64,000 nucleotides of DNA from an uncultured Prochlorococcus sp. (lineage in GTDB: Bacteria; Cyanobacteriota; Cyanobacteriia; PCC-6307; Cyanobiaceae): the NCBI GenBank assembly GCA_902564535.1, contig CACFBG010000003.1, positions 1-64,000 on the forward strand. The letters are read 5' to 3'. This document shows positions 39,110-48,095 of the stretch, in pieces. A model generated the notes under the pieces. The model made no database searches, was not told where the DNA came from, and saw only the letters and a program-made list of their open reading frames with translations. Position 1 is the stretch's first letter, and every line of letters starts with the position of its first letter. The translations under genes and the position numbers were made by a program.

Positions 39110-39263
39110 GTTCAGTTATCAAATTTTCTACCTTTGAGCAGTATTATTGTTTTTTTTAGCAACAAATAATATCTTTTTCCGAGAGATAAACTATATAGAC
39201 CCTTCTCATATTGCGAATCAATGTATACAGTTAGTTTAAATACATTTGAGTTGAGAAGGGTTA

Positions 39264-39740
39264 ATGCAATGCCCCTCATGCCAAAACACGGATAGTCGAG
39301 TCCTTGAGTCAAGAGCAGCTGACTCAGGCAAAAGTGTTCGTAGACGTCGGGAATGCCTCAATTGTGATTTCAGATTCACAACCTATGAAAGAGTAGAAAG
39401 CGTACCTATTACCGTTTGCAAACGAAATGGTAATAAAGAAGTTTTCAATAGAAGCAAGGTAGTTAATGGAATAAGTAAAGCTTGCGAAAAAACCACCATT
39501 AATTCAAATAAAATTGAGTTAATGGTTAATGAGATTGAACTTCAAATTCAACAAAACAACACTAGAGAAATTTCAACTAAAGAAATCGGGGAAATAGTAT
39601 TGAAACAATTACAAGTAGTTAATGAAGTTGCCTATGTCCGTTTTGCCTCAGTTCATCGAGAATTCCACGGAATTACTGATTTTGTTGCAACATTGGAAAG
39701 ATTTAAGCCTGGAAAGAGCCAACTAGCTCACGTAGGCTAA
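39264..39740 (+). CDS. nrdR: Transcriptional repressor NrdR
   Basis: The 158-residue protein starts [17 protein letters not shown] and continues to [20 protein letters not shown], the zinc ribbon of NrdR. The ATP-cone domain follows ([19 protein letters not shown] onward). It represses ribonucleotide reductase genes according to ATP/dATP levels. Length is standard. It is followed by rpsA after about 100 bp. Confidence 0.96.
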   Translation: MQCPSCQNTDSRVLESRAADSGKSVRRRRECLNCDFRFTTYERVESVPITVCKRNGNKEVFNRSKVVNGISKACEKTTINSNKIELMVNEIELQIQQNNTREISTKEIGEIVLKQLQVVNEVAYVRFASVHREFHGITDFVATLERFKPGKSQLAHVG

Positions 39741-39776
39741 AAATTAGAACTATAGAAATGTAGAGTAGGGGACTAA

Positions 39777-39834
39777 TTCCGAAAGGTCGGCGGGCCACAC
39801 GGAAAACATTCAAACTGCCCAAGGGTAGACCGCC
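39777..39834 (+). promoter_or_regulatory. Candidate structured 5' leader of rpsA
   Basis: The 60 bases before the rpsA start are unusually GC-rich and hold TTCCG/CGGAA, GGGC/GCCC and a longer-range GGCGG/CCGCC pairing. This suggests a folded mRNA leader that S1 could bind to regulate itself. The structure was worked out by eye, and the three helices cannot all form at once. Confidence 0.4.
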
Positions 39835-39842
39835 AATCAACC

Positions 39843-40940
39843 ATGTCTGCTAGCTCAAACGAAACTCTTCAAGAGGAAGCATTAAAAAAAGAATCTAGAG
39901 ATAACGACACACATCCAACCAATAGTCCAGAAAACATCTCCGAAGAGATTCAAGAGGAAACTTTAGATATTCCTGCTGAAGTTCCAGCTGCAGATAGCTC
40001 AAATAGCAGAGTCTCAAAAAAAGATTTAGATGGAGCTGGTTTTACTCTCGATGAGTTTGCATCATTACTAAGCAAATATGATTACAATTTCAAGCCTGGA
40101 GACATCGTAAATGGAACTGTTTTTGCGCTGGAATCTAAAGGGGCGATGATTGACATAGGAGCTAAGACAGCTGCCTTCATGCCGATGCAAGAAGTTTCAA
40201 TTAATAGAGTAGAAGGTCTGAGTGATGTTCTTCAACCATCCGAGACAAGAGAATTCTTCATCATGAGCGAAGAGAATGAAGATGGGCAACTTTCTCTTTC
40301 TATTCGTCGAATTGAATATCAAAGAGCTTGGGAACGAGTGAGACAACTGCAAAAAGAAGATGCGACTATATATTCAGAAGTATTTGCCACAAACAGAGGT
40401 GGTGCTTTAGTAAGAGTTGAGGGCCTGAGAGGATTTATTCCTGGCTCTCATATAAGTACTAGGAAAGCAAAAGAAGAACTCGTTGCTGATTTTCTTCCTT
40501 TAAAATTTCTAGAAGTAGATGAAGAAAGGAACAGGCTGGTATTGAGCCACAGAAGAGCATTAGTTGAAAGGAAGATGAATCGATTAGAAGTAGGAGAAGT
40601 AGTTATTGGGACAGTTAGAGGCATTAAACCTTATGGGGCATTTATTGATATTGGGGGAGTAAGTGGTTTGCTTCATATTTCTGAAATCAGTCATGAACAC
40701 ATAGAAACTCCTCATTCAGTCCTAAATGTCAATGATCAAATGAAAGTAATGATTATTGATTTAGATGCAGAAAGGGGCAGAATTTCCTTATCAACGAAAG
40801 CATTAGAACCTGAACCTGGGGATATGCTTACAGACCCACAAAAAGTATTTGATAAAGCTGAAGAAATGGCTGCGAGATATAAACAAATGCTTCTTGAACA
40901 AGCAGAAGAAGGAGAAGAGCCTCAAGTAATGCTTGTCTAA
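39843..40940 (+). CDS. rpsA: 30S ribosomal protein S1
   Basis: The 365-residue protein has an acidic N-terminal extension and then three S1 RNA-binding domains: at about 77-150 (GDIVNGTVFALESKGAMIDIG), 165-235 (VRVEGLRGFIPGSHIS) and 248-320 (GEVVIGTVRGIKPYGAFIDIGG). This short three-domain form is normal for cyanobacteria. It brings mRNA to the small ribosomal subunit. Confidence 0.94.
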   Translation: MSASSNETLQEEALKKESRDNDTHPTNSPENISEEIQEETLDIPAEVPAADSSNSRVSKKDLDGAGFTLDEFASLLSKYDYNFKPGDIVNGTVFALESKGAMIDIGAKTAAFMPMQEVSINRVEGLSDVLQPSETREFFIMSEENEDGQLSLSIRRIEYQRAWERVRQLQKEDATIYSEVFATNRGGALVRVEGLRGFIPGSHISTRKAKEELVADFLPLKFLEVDEERNRLVLSHRRALVERKMNRLEVGEVVIGTVRGIKPYGAFIDIGGVSGLLHISEISHEHIETPHSVLNVNDQMKVMIIDLDAERGRISLSTKALEPEPGDMLTDPQKVFDKAEEMAARYKQMLLEQAEEGEEPQVMLV

Positions 40941-40966
40941 ACATAATAAGAGTCTAGGCCTTTTAA

Positions 40967-41749
40967 ATGTCTAATTTATTGCTGAGAGGGACTCCGATCG
41001 GCAAAGTAAAAGCGATCCTATTTGACAAGGATGGAACCTTGTCAAATAGCGAAGAACACTTACTTTTAATTGCTTCATTACGATTAGAGCAAGCTTTAAA
41101 AAATTTCAAATTGGATGAAAGAGAAGAAACCGATGACTCCCTAGCAAAGCTAAAGAGAAACCTTAGCAAAATTTACGGTTTAACATCTAAAGGGCTTAAT
41201 CCTGATGGAATAATAGCAGTTGCATCTAGGGATCAAAATCTCATTTCAACCGCAACTATATTTACACTTTTAGGAAGGAATTGGCCCAATTCAATTAAAT
41301 TAGCTAATGATATATTTAATGCGGCAGATGAAATTTATGCAAACTCAAAACATACACAAATGATGAACCCACTATTACCAGGTGCACTATCTTTCCTAAA
41401 GGAATTAAAGAAAAATGGTATAGTTTGTTCATTAATAAGTAATGATGACAGCAAAGGTATTAAAAATTTTCTTATAAGTAACAATTTAGACAACCATATA
41501 TCTCAAGTTTGGAGCTGCGAAAACACTCCAAAGAAACCAGACCCTAATGCTGTTCATCAATTGTGTAACACACTTGGACTTAAACCAAAAGATTGCGCAC
41601 TCATTGGAGATGCTGATTCAGATCTATTAATGGCAAGACAAGCAGGCATTGAATTAGCCTTGGGTTTTACAGGTGGGTGGAAAACTACTCCTTTGCTTAC
41701 TTATCAACACCATTTAATTCATCATTGGGATGAGTTGAGTATTGACTAG
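40967..41749 (+). CDS. HAD-family phosphatase (phosphoglycolate phosphatase-like)
   Basis: The 260-residue protein has motif I FDKDGTLSNSEEH near 20, motif II SLISND near 155, motif III KPDP near 191 and motif IV IGDADSDLLMARQAGI near 214. This is a HAD hydrolase of the subfamily that includes phosphoglycolate phosphatase, but the substrate is not certain. It lies 26 bp after rpsA and 30 bp before metK. Confidence 0.8.
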   Translation: MSNLLLRGTPIGKVKAILFDKDGTLSNSEEHLLLIASLRLEQALKNFKLDEREETDDSLAKLKRNLSKIYGLTSKGLNPDGIIAVASRDQNLISTATIFTLLGRNWPNSIKLANDIFNAADEIYANSKHTQMMNPLLPGALSFLKELKKNGIVCSLISNDDSKGIKNFLISNNLDNHISQVWSCENTPKKPDPNAVHQLCNTLGLKPKDCALIGDADSDLLMARQAGIELALGFTGGWKTTPLLTYQHHLIHHWDELSID

Positions 41750-41779
41750 GACTAAACTCACTATCTATATAAATCTCAT

Positions 41780-43018
41780 ATGAGTAATTACATCTTCACC
41801 TCTGAATCAGTAACTGAAGGCCATCCTGACAAAATCTGTGATCAGATTAGTGATGGCGTATTGGATGCTCTTCTTACTCAAGACCCAACTAGCAGGGTGG
41901 CCTGTGAAACAGTTGTAAATACAGGACTATGCTTAATTACAGGAGAAGTAACATCAAAAGCCAAGGTTGATTTTATTAATCTTGCCAGGAAAGTAATAAA
42001 AGAGATTGGGTACTCAGATGCCCGCGCTGGTGGCTTTGACGCAAATAGCTGTTCTATTTTAGTTGCTTTGGACCAACAATCTCCAGATATTGCTAAAGGA
42101 GTCAATGAGGCTGATGATCATTTTGGCGACCCCTTAGACAAAGTAGGCGCTGGTGATCAAGGGATCATGTTTGGATATGCCTGTGATGAAACGCCAGAAT
42201 TAATGCCACTTCCAATAAGTCTTGCTCATAGACTGGCTAGAAGGCTTGCAATTGTCCGCCATCAAAACTTACTGGAATACTTACTTCCTGATGGCAAAAC
42301 TCAAGTAAGCGTAGCTTACGAGGGCAATCAACCTGTATCTATAGATACAATTTTAATTTCTACGCAACATACGTCTGAAATATCTGGAATTAGCAATGAA
42401 CCATCTATAAGAAAAAAAATCACAGAGGATTTATGGCGACATGTTGTCTTGCCTGCAACAAGTGACCTTGAATTAAAGCCAAGCTCTGAAACAACAAAAT
42501 TCTTAGTAAATCCAACTGGAAAATTTGTTGTAGGCGGGCCGCAAGGAGATGCAGGATTAACTGGTCGAAAAATAATTGTTGACACATATGGTGGTTATGC
42601 ACGTCATGGTGGCGGCGCATTCTCCGGCAAAGATCCAACAAAAGTTGATCGATCAGCTGCCTACGCAGCAAGGTATGTAGCAAAAAGTATTGTCGCAAGT
42701 GGATTAGCAAAAAAAGCTGAAGTTCAACTTAGCTATGCAATAGGCCTATCTCAACCTGTATCAATTTTAGTAGAGACCTTTGGGACGGAAAAAGTATCAA
42801 AATCAAAAATAAATGACATAGTAAAAGAACACTTTGACTTAAGGCCAGGTGCCATTATTAAATCTTTTAATCTTTGCAATCTACCCAAAGAGAATAATGG
42901 AAAATTTTATAGAAAAACTGCAGCCTATGGTCATTTTGGAAGGAAAGACCTTGACCTCCCATGGGAAAATGTATCGGAGAAAGCTAAAGAGATCAAGGAG
43001 GCAATATCTTTAAATTAA
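41780..43018 (+). CDS. metK: S-adenosylmethionine synthase
   Basis: The 412-residue protein has all signature motifs: [16 protein letters not shown] near 14, [12 protein letters not shown] near 121 and [19 protein letters not shown] near 276. It makes S-adenosylmethionine from methionine and ATP. Length is normal. It is followed by the FGGY kinase after 21 bp. Confidence 0.97.
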   Translation: MSNYIFTSESVTEGHPDKICDQISDGVLDALLTQDPTSRVACETVVNTGLCLITGEVTSKAKVDFINLARKVIKEIGYSDARAGGFDANSCSILVALDQQSPDIAKGVNEADDHFGDPLDKVGAGDQGIMFGYACDETPELMPLPISLAHRLARRLAIVRHQNLLEYLLPDGKTQVSVAYEGNQPVSIDTILISTQHTSEISGISNEPSIRKKITEDLWRHVVLPATSDLELKPSSETTKFLVNPTGKFVVGGPQGDAGLTGRKIIVDTYGGYARHGGGAFSGKDPTKVDRSAAYAARYVAKSIVASGLAKKAEVQLSYAIGLSQPVSILVETFGTEKVSKSKINDIVKEHFDLRPGAIIKSFNLCNLPKENNGKFYRKTAAYGHFGRKDLDLPWENVSEKAKEIKEAISLN

Positions 43019-43039
43019 ATATTTTTATTCCAACTATTC

Positions 43040-44287
43040 TTGACTAAAAATTCAATGTTTCTAGGAATAGATTTAGGGAGTAGTGGAGTCCGTATTAGTA
43101 TATGTAATGAAAATGAAGAATTAGTATTCTTTAATGAAATTAAATATCCTGTTGGTCTAGAAATTCCAAATAACTGGTCTAAATGTTGTCAAGAGCTAAT
43201 AGGGAAGATTCCCACTTCAATCAAAAGAGATATTAAAGCATGCTCAGTTGATGGTACATCAGGGACTTTATTAGCATGCAATAAGGAAGGTCTGCCCTTA
43301 GGTCCTGCATTAGCATTCAATGAGAATTATTATGAACATATAGATTCAATTAATAGTTTATTTCCAGGCTTGAATGATGTTATATACAAAAAAAATAGCC
43401 TTTCAAGAGCATTTGAGTTAATTAAAAATCATGGAAAAGATATCCTATTAAGGCATCAAGCGGACTGGATAAATGGTTGGCTAATGAACAATTGGAATTA
43501 CGGAGAAGAAGGAAACAATCTACGTTTAGGTTGGGACATAATACATAAAAAATGGCCAGATAGTTATCAGCAACTCCCCTGGCTTAATTCATTACCAACA
43601 ATAATTGAAAGTGGTTGTAAAGTTGGCATGATTTCACCAAGTAAAGCTAAAAATCTTGATCTATCAGAACAAACTATTATTATTTCGGGAACAACTGATT
43701 CTAATGCAGCTGTAATAGCTTCTAAAGCAAAGTTAAGTGAAGGAATATCTGTTTTAGGTAGCACAATAGTTGTTAAAAGCTTTGTCTCTAAACCTTTAAA
43801 TGGCGATGGAATAAGTAATCATAGAATCGCGGGGCAATGGTTGGCAGGAGGTGCTTCAAATGCTGGCGGGAAAGTCCTTAAAGAATTTTTCACTGACAAA
43901 GAACTCATAGAATTAAGCAGACAAATCAATCCCCATATAACAACTGGAATAAAAATGATTCCCCTACCTAAAAAAGGAGAAAGGTTCCCTATAAATGATC
44001 CCAATTTGAAGCCTTTACTAGAGCCGAGACCTATTAGCGATAGTCTATTCCTTCATGCAATGCTTGAAGGCTTAGCAGAAATAGAAGCCAAAGGTTGGAA
44101 GAAACTTATTGAGATGGGAGCCAATCCTCCAGAGCGAATTATTACAATAGGAGGTGGAGCTAATAACCCACAATGGAGAATAATTAGAGAAAAGGCGATA
44201 AATATTCCAATCAAAACTTCAAATAATCCAACTTCTTATGGATCTGCAATCATAGCTCTCAAGGGATTTAGAAAAATTCTTAAATAA
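43040..44287 (+). CDS. FGGY-family carbohydrate kinase (xylulokinase/ribulokinase-like)
   Basis: The protein has the phosphate-binding FLGIDLGSSGVRISIC start, VDGTSGTLLACN near 74 and SGTTDSNAAV near 215. An adenosine-motif ITIGGGANNPQWR lies near 374. It resembles the small cyanobacterial FGGY kinases reported to phosphorylate D-ribulose or D-xylulose, but the substrate is not certain. The track begins with TTG at 43040; ATG at 43055 is more likely, giving 410 residues. It is close to metK and may be co-transcribed with it. Confidence 0.83.
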   Translation: MTKNSMFLGIDLGSSGVRISICNENEELVFFNEIKYPVGLEIPNNWSKCCQELIGKIPTSIKRDIKACSVDGTSGTLLACNKEGLPLGPALAFNENYYEHIDSINSLFPGLNDVIYKKNSLSRAFELIKNHGKDILLRHQADWINGWLMNNWNYGEEGNNLRLGWDIIHKKWPDSYQQLPWLNSLPTIIESGCKVGMISPSKAKNLDLSEQTIIISGTTDSNAAVIASKAKLSEGISVLGSTIVVKSFVSKPLNGDGISNHRIAGQWLAGGASNAGGKVLKEFFTDKELIELSRQINPHITTGIKMIPLPKKGERFPINDPNLKPLLEPRPISDSLFLHAMLEGLAEIEAKGWKKLIEMGANPPERIITIGGGANNPQWRIIREKAINIPIKTSNNPTSYGSAIIALKGFRKILK

Positions 44288-44416
44288 AGAAGATTTTAAA
44301 TCAAAATACTATTCATTCAAGAATCTCAATTAAAGATCAAAGGAAAAGATGTGCCAATGAAAATCATACTATTCTCTTCTAATCTATTTCACATAGCAAA
44401 TCCATGAGAAGCCCTT

Positions 44417-44722
44417 ATGATGCAACTATTGTTTAAAACGCAATCAATAGTGAGCAAAAAATCCTTCACCCCAAAAGATAGCTTAAGAATCTGCCAACAT
44501 ATGAATGCAGATCACCAAGAGGCAGTTGTTGCCTATGCAAGGCATTATGGACATTGTCCTGAAGCTAAAAAAGCAAAAATGCTCTTAATTTCTTCCCATA
44601 CGATGACATTAGATGTTGAGGGGAAATCAATTGAGATTATGTTTGATCATGTACTTAGTGATAGCAAAGATGCACACCAAACCTTAGTAAGCATGCTAAA
44701 GAAAATCCCCCCAGATAACTGA
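44417..44722 (+). CDS. DUF2470 domain protein (heme-iron utilisation type)
   Basis: The 101-residue protein has the DUF2470 pattern RICQHMNADHQEAVVAYARHYG near 30-50 and ends in a helical segment. The domain is usually the C-terminal part of HugZ-like pyridoxamine-oxidase-fold proteins and alone may bind tetrapyrroles. In cyanobacteria the stand-alone form is common and its role is not established. Two adjacent Met codons make the start ambiguous by one residue. Confidence 0.75.
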   Translation: MMQLLFKTQSIVSKKSFTPKDSLRICQHMNADHQEAVVAYARHYGHCPEAKKAKMLLISSHTMTLDVEGKSIEIMFDHVLSDSKDAHQTLVSMLKKIPPDN

Positions 44723-44763
44723 TCAAACAATTGCTAAAAATCTAAATTCCAAGATTTAAATTT

Positions 44764-44827
44764 TGAAGTTAACTTCACTTCCCTTTCCAAAACAAGAACA
44801 CACAACTTTCTCGGATATAGAAAGTTG
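44764..44827. repeat. Two palindromes upstream of tRNA-Phe
   Basis: TGAAGTTAACTTCA (44764-44777) is a perfect 14-base palindrome. CAACTTTC/GAAAGTTG (44803-44827) pair perfectly around nine bases. They lie between the DUF2470 gene and tRNA-Phe and could be an operator and a termination or processing signal; no function is shown. Confidence 0.5.
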
Positions 44828-44875
44828 CCTCCTCTTCTCATCGTGATCTAAAATTGGAGTTGGTTAAAACTTTGA

Positions 44876-44951
44876 GCCGGGATAGCTCAGTTGGTAGAGC
44901 AGGCGACTGAAAATCGCCGTGTCCCCAGTTCAAATCTGGGTCCTGGCACCA
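44876..44951 (+). tRNA. trnF: tRNA-Phe (anticodon GAA)
   Basis: A 73-base cloverleaf with acceptor GCCGGGA/TCCTGGC (one G-U). The anticodon loop CTGAAAA gives GAA, and the T-loop is AGTTCAAATCT. The 3' CCA appears to be encoded (GGCACCA). It has a hairpin with T run downstream (44976-45002). It is followed by a partial copy of its 3' end at 45108. Confidence 0.95.
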
Positions 44952-44975
44952 TCAATTCGAACATTTGATACCTCT

Positions 44976-45002
44976 AAAACCCTTGCTAACAAAAGGTTTT
45001 TT
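44976..45002 (+). terminator. tRNA-Phe terminator
   Basis: AAAACC pairs with GGTTTT around a 13-base loop and is followed by TTTT. It lies about 25 bases after the tRNA. Confidence 0.6.
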
Positions 45003-45107
45003 GAGTATCTGGACAACACAAACAAATCAACTGAATTGGGCGGTAAGTTCGCTTACCAGGACAACCAATCGCCAGTTATAGTCTAGTTTATTCACGCTTA
45101 GTACCCT

Positions 45108-45127
45108 TTCAAACTTGGGTCCTGGCA
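45108..45127 (+). repeat. Partial direct repeat of the tRNA-Phe 3' end (att-like)
   Basis: TTCAAACTTGGGTCCTGGCA matches the T-arm and acceptor of tRNA-Phe (44929-44948) at 18 of 20 positions, 179 bp downstream. Such duplications are the footprint of site-specific integration at a tRNA gene. No integrase is present, so this would be a remnant. Confidence 0.6.
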
Positions 45128-45130
45128 TAC

Positions 45131-45388
45131 TTGCGTTATTCAACTGTGATTTTTAGCAATTGCGATGCTCCTCAAGATCGCACTTATAACAATGCAGATA
45201 GTTTTGCCTTCTCCTTTGATGAATATTGGCAAAGATTTAACTCAATTGAAAAAAATTCCCTTAAACCAAAAGAGGAAAAGATAAAAATCATTCTTAAGGC
45301 CTTAGAAGACCATCCATTCGCTAAAGAAGCTCCTACGAAAGCCTATGAAATAGTAAAGTTTCGAGTTAAACTCTTGAATCTAGAATAA
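45131..45388 (+). CDS. Small protein of unknown function (85 aa)
   Basis: The frame opens at TTG 45131, four bases after the tRNA repeat; GTG at 45146 is an alternative start. The protein has no signal or membrane segment. The C-terminal half is helical and charged (PKEEKIKIILKALEDHPFAKEAPTKAYEIV). No family is recognised. It sits alone at the start of a sparse region. Confidence 0.55.
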   Translation: MRYSTVIFSNCDAPQDRTYNNADSFAFSFDEYWQRFNSIEKNSLKPKEEKIKIILKALEDHPFAKEAPTKAYEIVKFRVKLLNLE

Positions 45389-45577
45389 TTAATTGGCATT
45401 TATTTAACACATAAATAGCCAGATCAAGTAAATATTTAAATTGCATAAAAACTATTTTGAATATAATTTACTAACTATAGAGAATTCAACTAAAAAGAAT
45501 TTCGATAATACTCTCATAAACAATAAGTTTATCTAACTTTTCACAAAATCAAGGAAATCAGAATGATTATCTTTTAC

Positions 45578-45736
45578 TTAGGAGCAAATTTTATCAAATG
45601 CCTGTGTGCTTTCTAATTCGTCTAATTTTTGCTCGATCTCAAGTATTCTTAGAGTAATGAGCTCACTCAACTCGGAAGACAAATGAAGTTGTTGCCCAAG
45701 CCTATGCTCAAGAGAAGTTGTTTCCAAAACAATCAT
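45578..45736 (-). CDS. Small coiled-coil-like protein (52 aa), unknown
   Basis: A minus-strand ORF of 52 residues that the track omits. It reads like one long helix (RLGQQLHLSSELSELITLRILEIEQKLDELE), with heptad-like leucine and isoleucine spacing, so a coiled-coil dimer is plausible. No family is recognised. It is the only support for a gene between 45389 and 46428. Confidence 0.55.
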   Translation of the reverse strand: MIVLETTSLEHRLGQQLHLSSELSELITLRILEIEQKLDELESTQAFDKICS

Positions 45737-46428
45737 CCCAAAAAAGGAGTTTTGTTGATGTTATCTACCTTAAGCTATATGTCCATCTCTTAATAGACTA
45801 AAAGGCATATTTGCCAATATCTTCAATTTCCCCTTAGGCAATTAATCGTAAGGAGATCTCTACCAAAACTTTAGCAAACTTACATTCATAAAACTCGCAA
45901 GATCAAGTCTTGCTCAAGTATGGATTGCATACCTGAGGGCAGGTTCGAAGTCACGCCAAATCGTATTATTATTGCAAAGATAAGTTACTACGTAATTCTT
46001 GCTAGAAAAGGGCGTACAACAAATAGCAGAATTTAATTATTGATTGATCTAACTCTTCAAGTAGTTACCGAAATAATTTCATGGGGTTTGGATATGTTTA
46101 AAGATTTATCGTAGCAATGGGAGAATTCTTTGGTGGTATTTTACTAGATATAAGCAGGTCGTAAGCATCACAAAAATCGTGATTTACATTTTACTTTGTT
46201 TTTACTTTGAGAGCACTTTTTATGCTCCTAGTATTAGATTTTTCTAGGGAAGATTAGCCTTAAATACTTTAAGGAGTAAACAAACTCAGTCTTGTGTATA
46301 TACTTTTAGCCTACTTAGACTATTAGAAAAAACCTTCAAAAAATCTAAGCATTGCAATTGGTATAGATTAACAGCAGAAAGTCAAATGATTATATTAAAA
46401 TAATTTTGAAGATAAGCTTTATTTGAAG
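45737..46428. other. 692 bp gene-free stretch with tandem hairpins
   Basis: No credible gene is present on either strand. It contains tandem hairpins at 45897-45944 (see the next entry) and a small hairpin GAGCA/TGCTC near 46211-46227. The rest is AT-rich. Part of it must hold the promoter of the phycoerythrin linker gene. Confidence 0.5.
45897..45944. ncRNA. Three adjacent hairpins, candidate small RNA
   Basis: GCAAGA/TCTTGC (45897-45913), GTATG/CATAC (45918-45932) and ACCTG/CAGGT (45931-45944) lie side by side. The composition is richer in GC than the flanks. The second and third stems overlap by two bases, so they may be alternatives. The strand is unknown. Confidence 0.35.
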
Positions 46429-47319
46429 ATGTCATCAATTCCTTTTAAAGCATTTAAATTTGGGGCTCTTAGCTTATTCAAAGAAAAAGTTTCTTATGGG
46501 AAGTCAAGGGTTGCTGGGAGCAAAAAAGTAAGTTACCTTTTATGCTCAAAAGCAGGTTTAATGCCTGGACAGCCTGAAATATTTAATCCAACTCGTTTTA
46601 GTGACCCTTTTTCCGAAAACTCTTTATATATGAATTCTATGATCAGCGACTATAAATTAAATCAAAAATATTCAATAAATAAAGTAAAAGGTTCGAAGTA
46701 TCAAAGAAGTAACGAAGATGATTTTACTTATGATAATTATTCTCCGCATGATGATGAAACTTACAGACTAGCTATTAATGCTTCGTACAAACAAGTTTAC
46801 GGCAACTTTAATTTAATGCATAGCGAAAGATCTGTTGATTTAGAAAGAAGACTAAGGAATGGAGATATTACTATTAAAGAATTTATTCGAGGTATTGCTA
46901 AGTCCAATTTATATAAGAGACTCTACTTTGAATCTGTCTCTCAACAAAGATCAATCGAACTTAATTTTATTCATCTACTAGGCAGACCTCCATTAAACCA
47001 ACAGGAAATTATTAAACATATAGAATTAATTCATGAATATGGAATTGAAAAGCATATCGACAACTTAATAGACTCAGATGAATACAATGAAATATTCGGT
47101 AAATATATAGTCCCATATAATCGTTGTTGGAACTCACCTTGTGGGATTACAACAGCTAGCTTTATAAATTCATCTATATTAAAGAGAGGATTTGCTGTAA
47201 GCGATAATGTACTTAATATGACATTTTTCAACCCTATTAAAGGAGCAAGTCTTATATTTAAGAATCTTTCCCATAATGGTCATGTAGAGCAAATAAAACT
47301 TCCAAGTATTGTCAAATAA
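46429..47319 (+). CDS. ppeC: Phycoerythrin-associated phycobilisome linker
   Basis: The track uses TTG 46423; the ATG at 46429 gives 296 residues. The protein has a basic N terminus, then a phycobilisome linker domain at about 80-230: DETYRLAINASYKQVYGN, then LERRLRNGDITIKEFIRGIAKSN, then FIHLLGRPPLNQQEI. Such linkers hold phycoerythrin hexamers together. Prochlorococcus has no phycobilisome, so its partner is probably only CpeB-CpeA. The symbol follows the naming I recall for low-light strains. Confidence 0.78.
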   Translation: MSSIPFKAFKFGALSLFKEKVSYGKSRVAGSKKVSYLLCSKAGLMPGQPEIFNPTRFSDPFSENSLYMNSMISDYKLNQKYSINKVKGSKYQRSNEDDFTYDNYSPHDDETYRLAINASYKQVYGNFNLMHSERSVDLERRLRNGDITIKEFIRGIAKSNLYKRLYFESVSQQRSIELNFIHLLGRPPLNQQEIIKHIELIHEYGIEKHIDNLIDSDEYNEIFGKYIVPYNRCWNSPCGITTASFINSSILKRGFAVSDNVLNMTFFNPIKGASLIFKNLSHNGHVEQIKLPSIVK

Positions 47320-47546
47320 TAATTATGCAATTAATTAAGAATCATTTCTTTTAATAAAGACCTTGAGGCTAAACAGTAAGATCAAACATATTGCTTAAAT
47401 TTTAAAGATTAATTTTGAGAAAGACTCCCTAAGGGAACAGTTATCAATCAAGTTCTACTCTCATTCAATTTCAATGACAAGCGTTATTTTGAAAAGATAT
47501 AAAGAACTTTCTAGGACAAAAGCAAAGTTTTCTATAGAGAGTTCAA

Positions 47547-48086
47547 ATGAAAATTGAGCAATTTATTGCTCTAAGTGAGGGCGAATGGAAATCAATGCGA
47601 AGTGGGCATTCTCTTGCCTTTCAACAATTTGAGGAAGTCCTAAGTCTAATTAAAATAGAACAAGTTAATATTGAAGATGAAAATATCAAAAACTTACTTA
47701 TAGCTAATCGCTTTAAAGATAACTTAAATGAGAAAAAATTACCTTTTAAAATTATGTGGGAGTCTGAGAGTGATTGGAATTCAGATAAATCTCAAACCTT
47801 CTCAAAAGGAACATGTTATTTATTAGCCATTCCAAAATCTAAAGAAGAAGGGTTTTTAATTAGAAGCAAAGGTTATACAGAAGATATATTTACTATTTCT
47901 AATTATAGATTTTTAGATGACGGAACATTTTTACTGAAAACGAAATACAATCAAACCAAAATAGAAGAAAGGATCTGGTTTGCATCCAACAATGTCAGAT
48001 GCAGATCTTCGATTACATACAGTTCAGACGAAAAAGCTATTCTTCAAACCTCTTACTCGTCGGAGATAAGAAGGCTTAAAATCTAA
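47547..48086 (+). CDS. cpeS: Phycoerythrobilin lyase CpeS
   Basis: The 179-residue protein begins MKIEQFIALSEGEWKSMRS, followed by HSLAFQQFEE, the pattern of the CpcS/CpeS lipocalin-fold lyases. It attaches phycoerythrobilin to the cysteine at beta-82 of phycoerythrin; CpeS of Prochlorococcus has been shown to do this. It lies ten bases before cpeT. Its length is normal. Confidence 0.88.
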   Translation: MKIEQFIALSEGEWKSMRSGHSLAFQQFEEVLSLIKIEQVNIEDENIKNLLIANRFKDNLNEKKLPFKIMWESESDWNSDKSQTFSKGTCYLLAIPKSKEEGFLIRSKGYTEDIFTISNYRFLDDGTFLLKTKYNQTKIEERIWFASNNVRCRSSITYSSDEKAILQTSYSSEIRRLKI

Positions 48087-48095
48087 TAGATAGTT

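Noticed and set aside
45938-45960. GGTTCGAA motif resembling a tRNA T-loop
   Set aside because: The flanking bases do not pair as a T-stem and no acceptor or D-arm was found, so it is not a tRNA.
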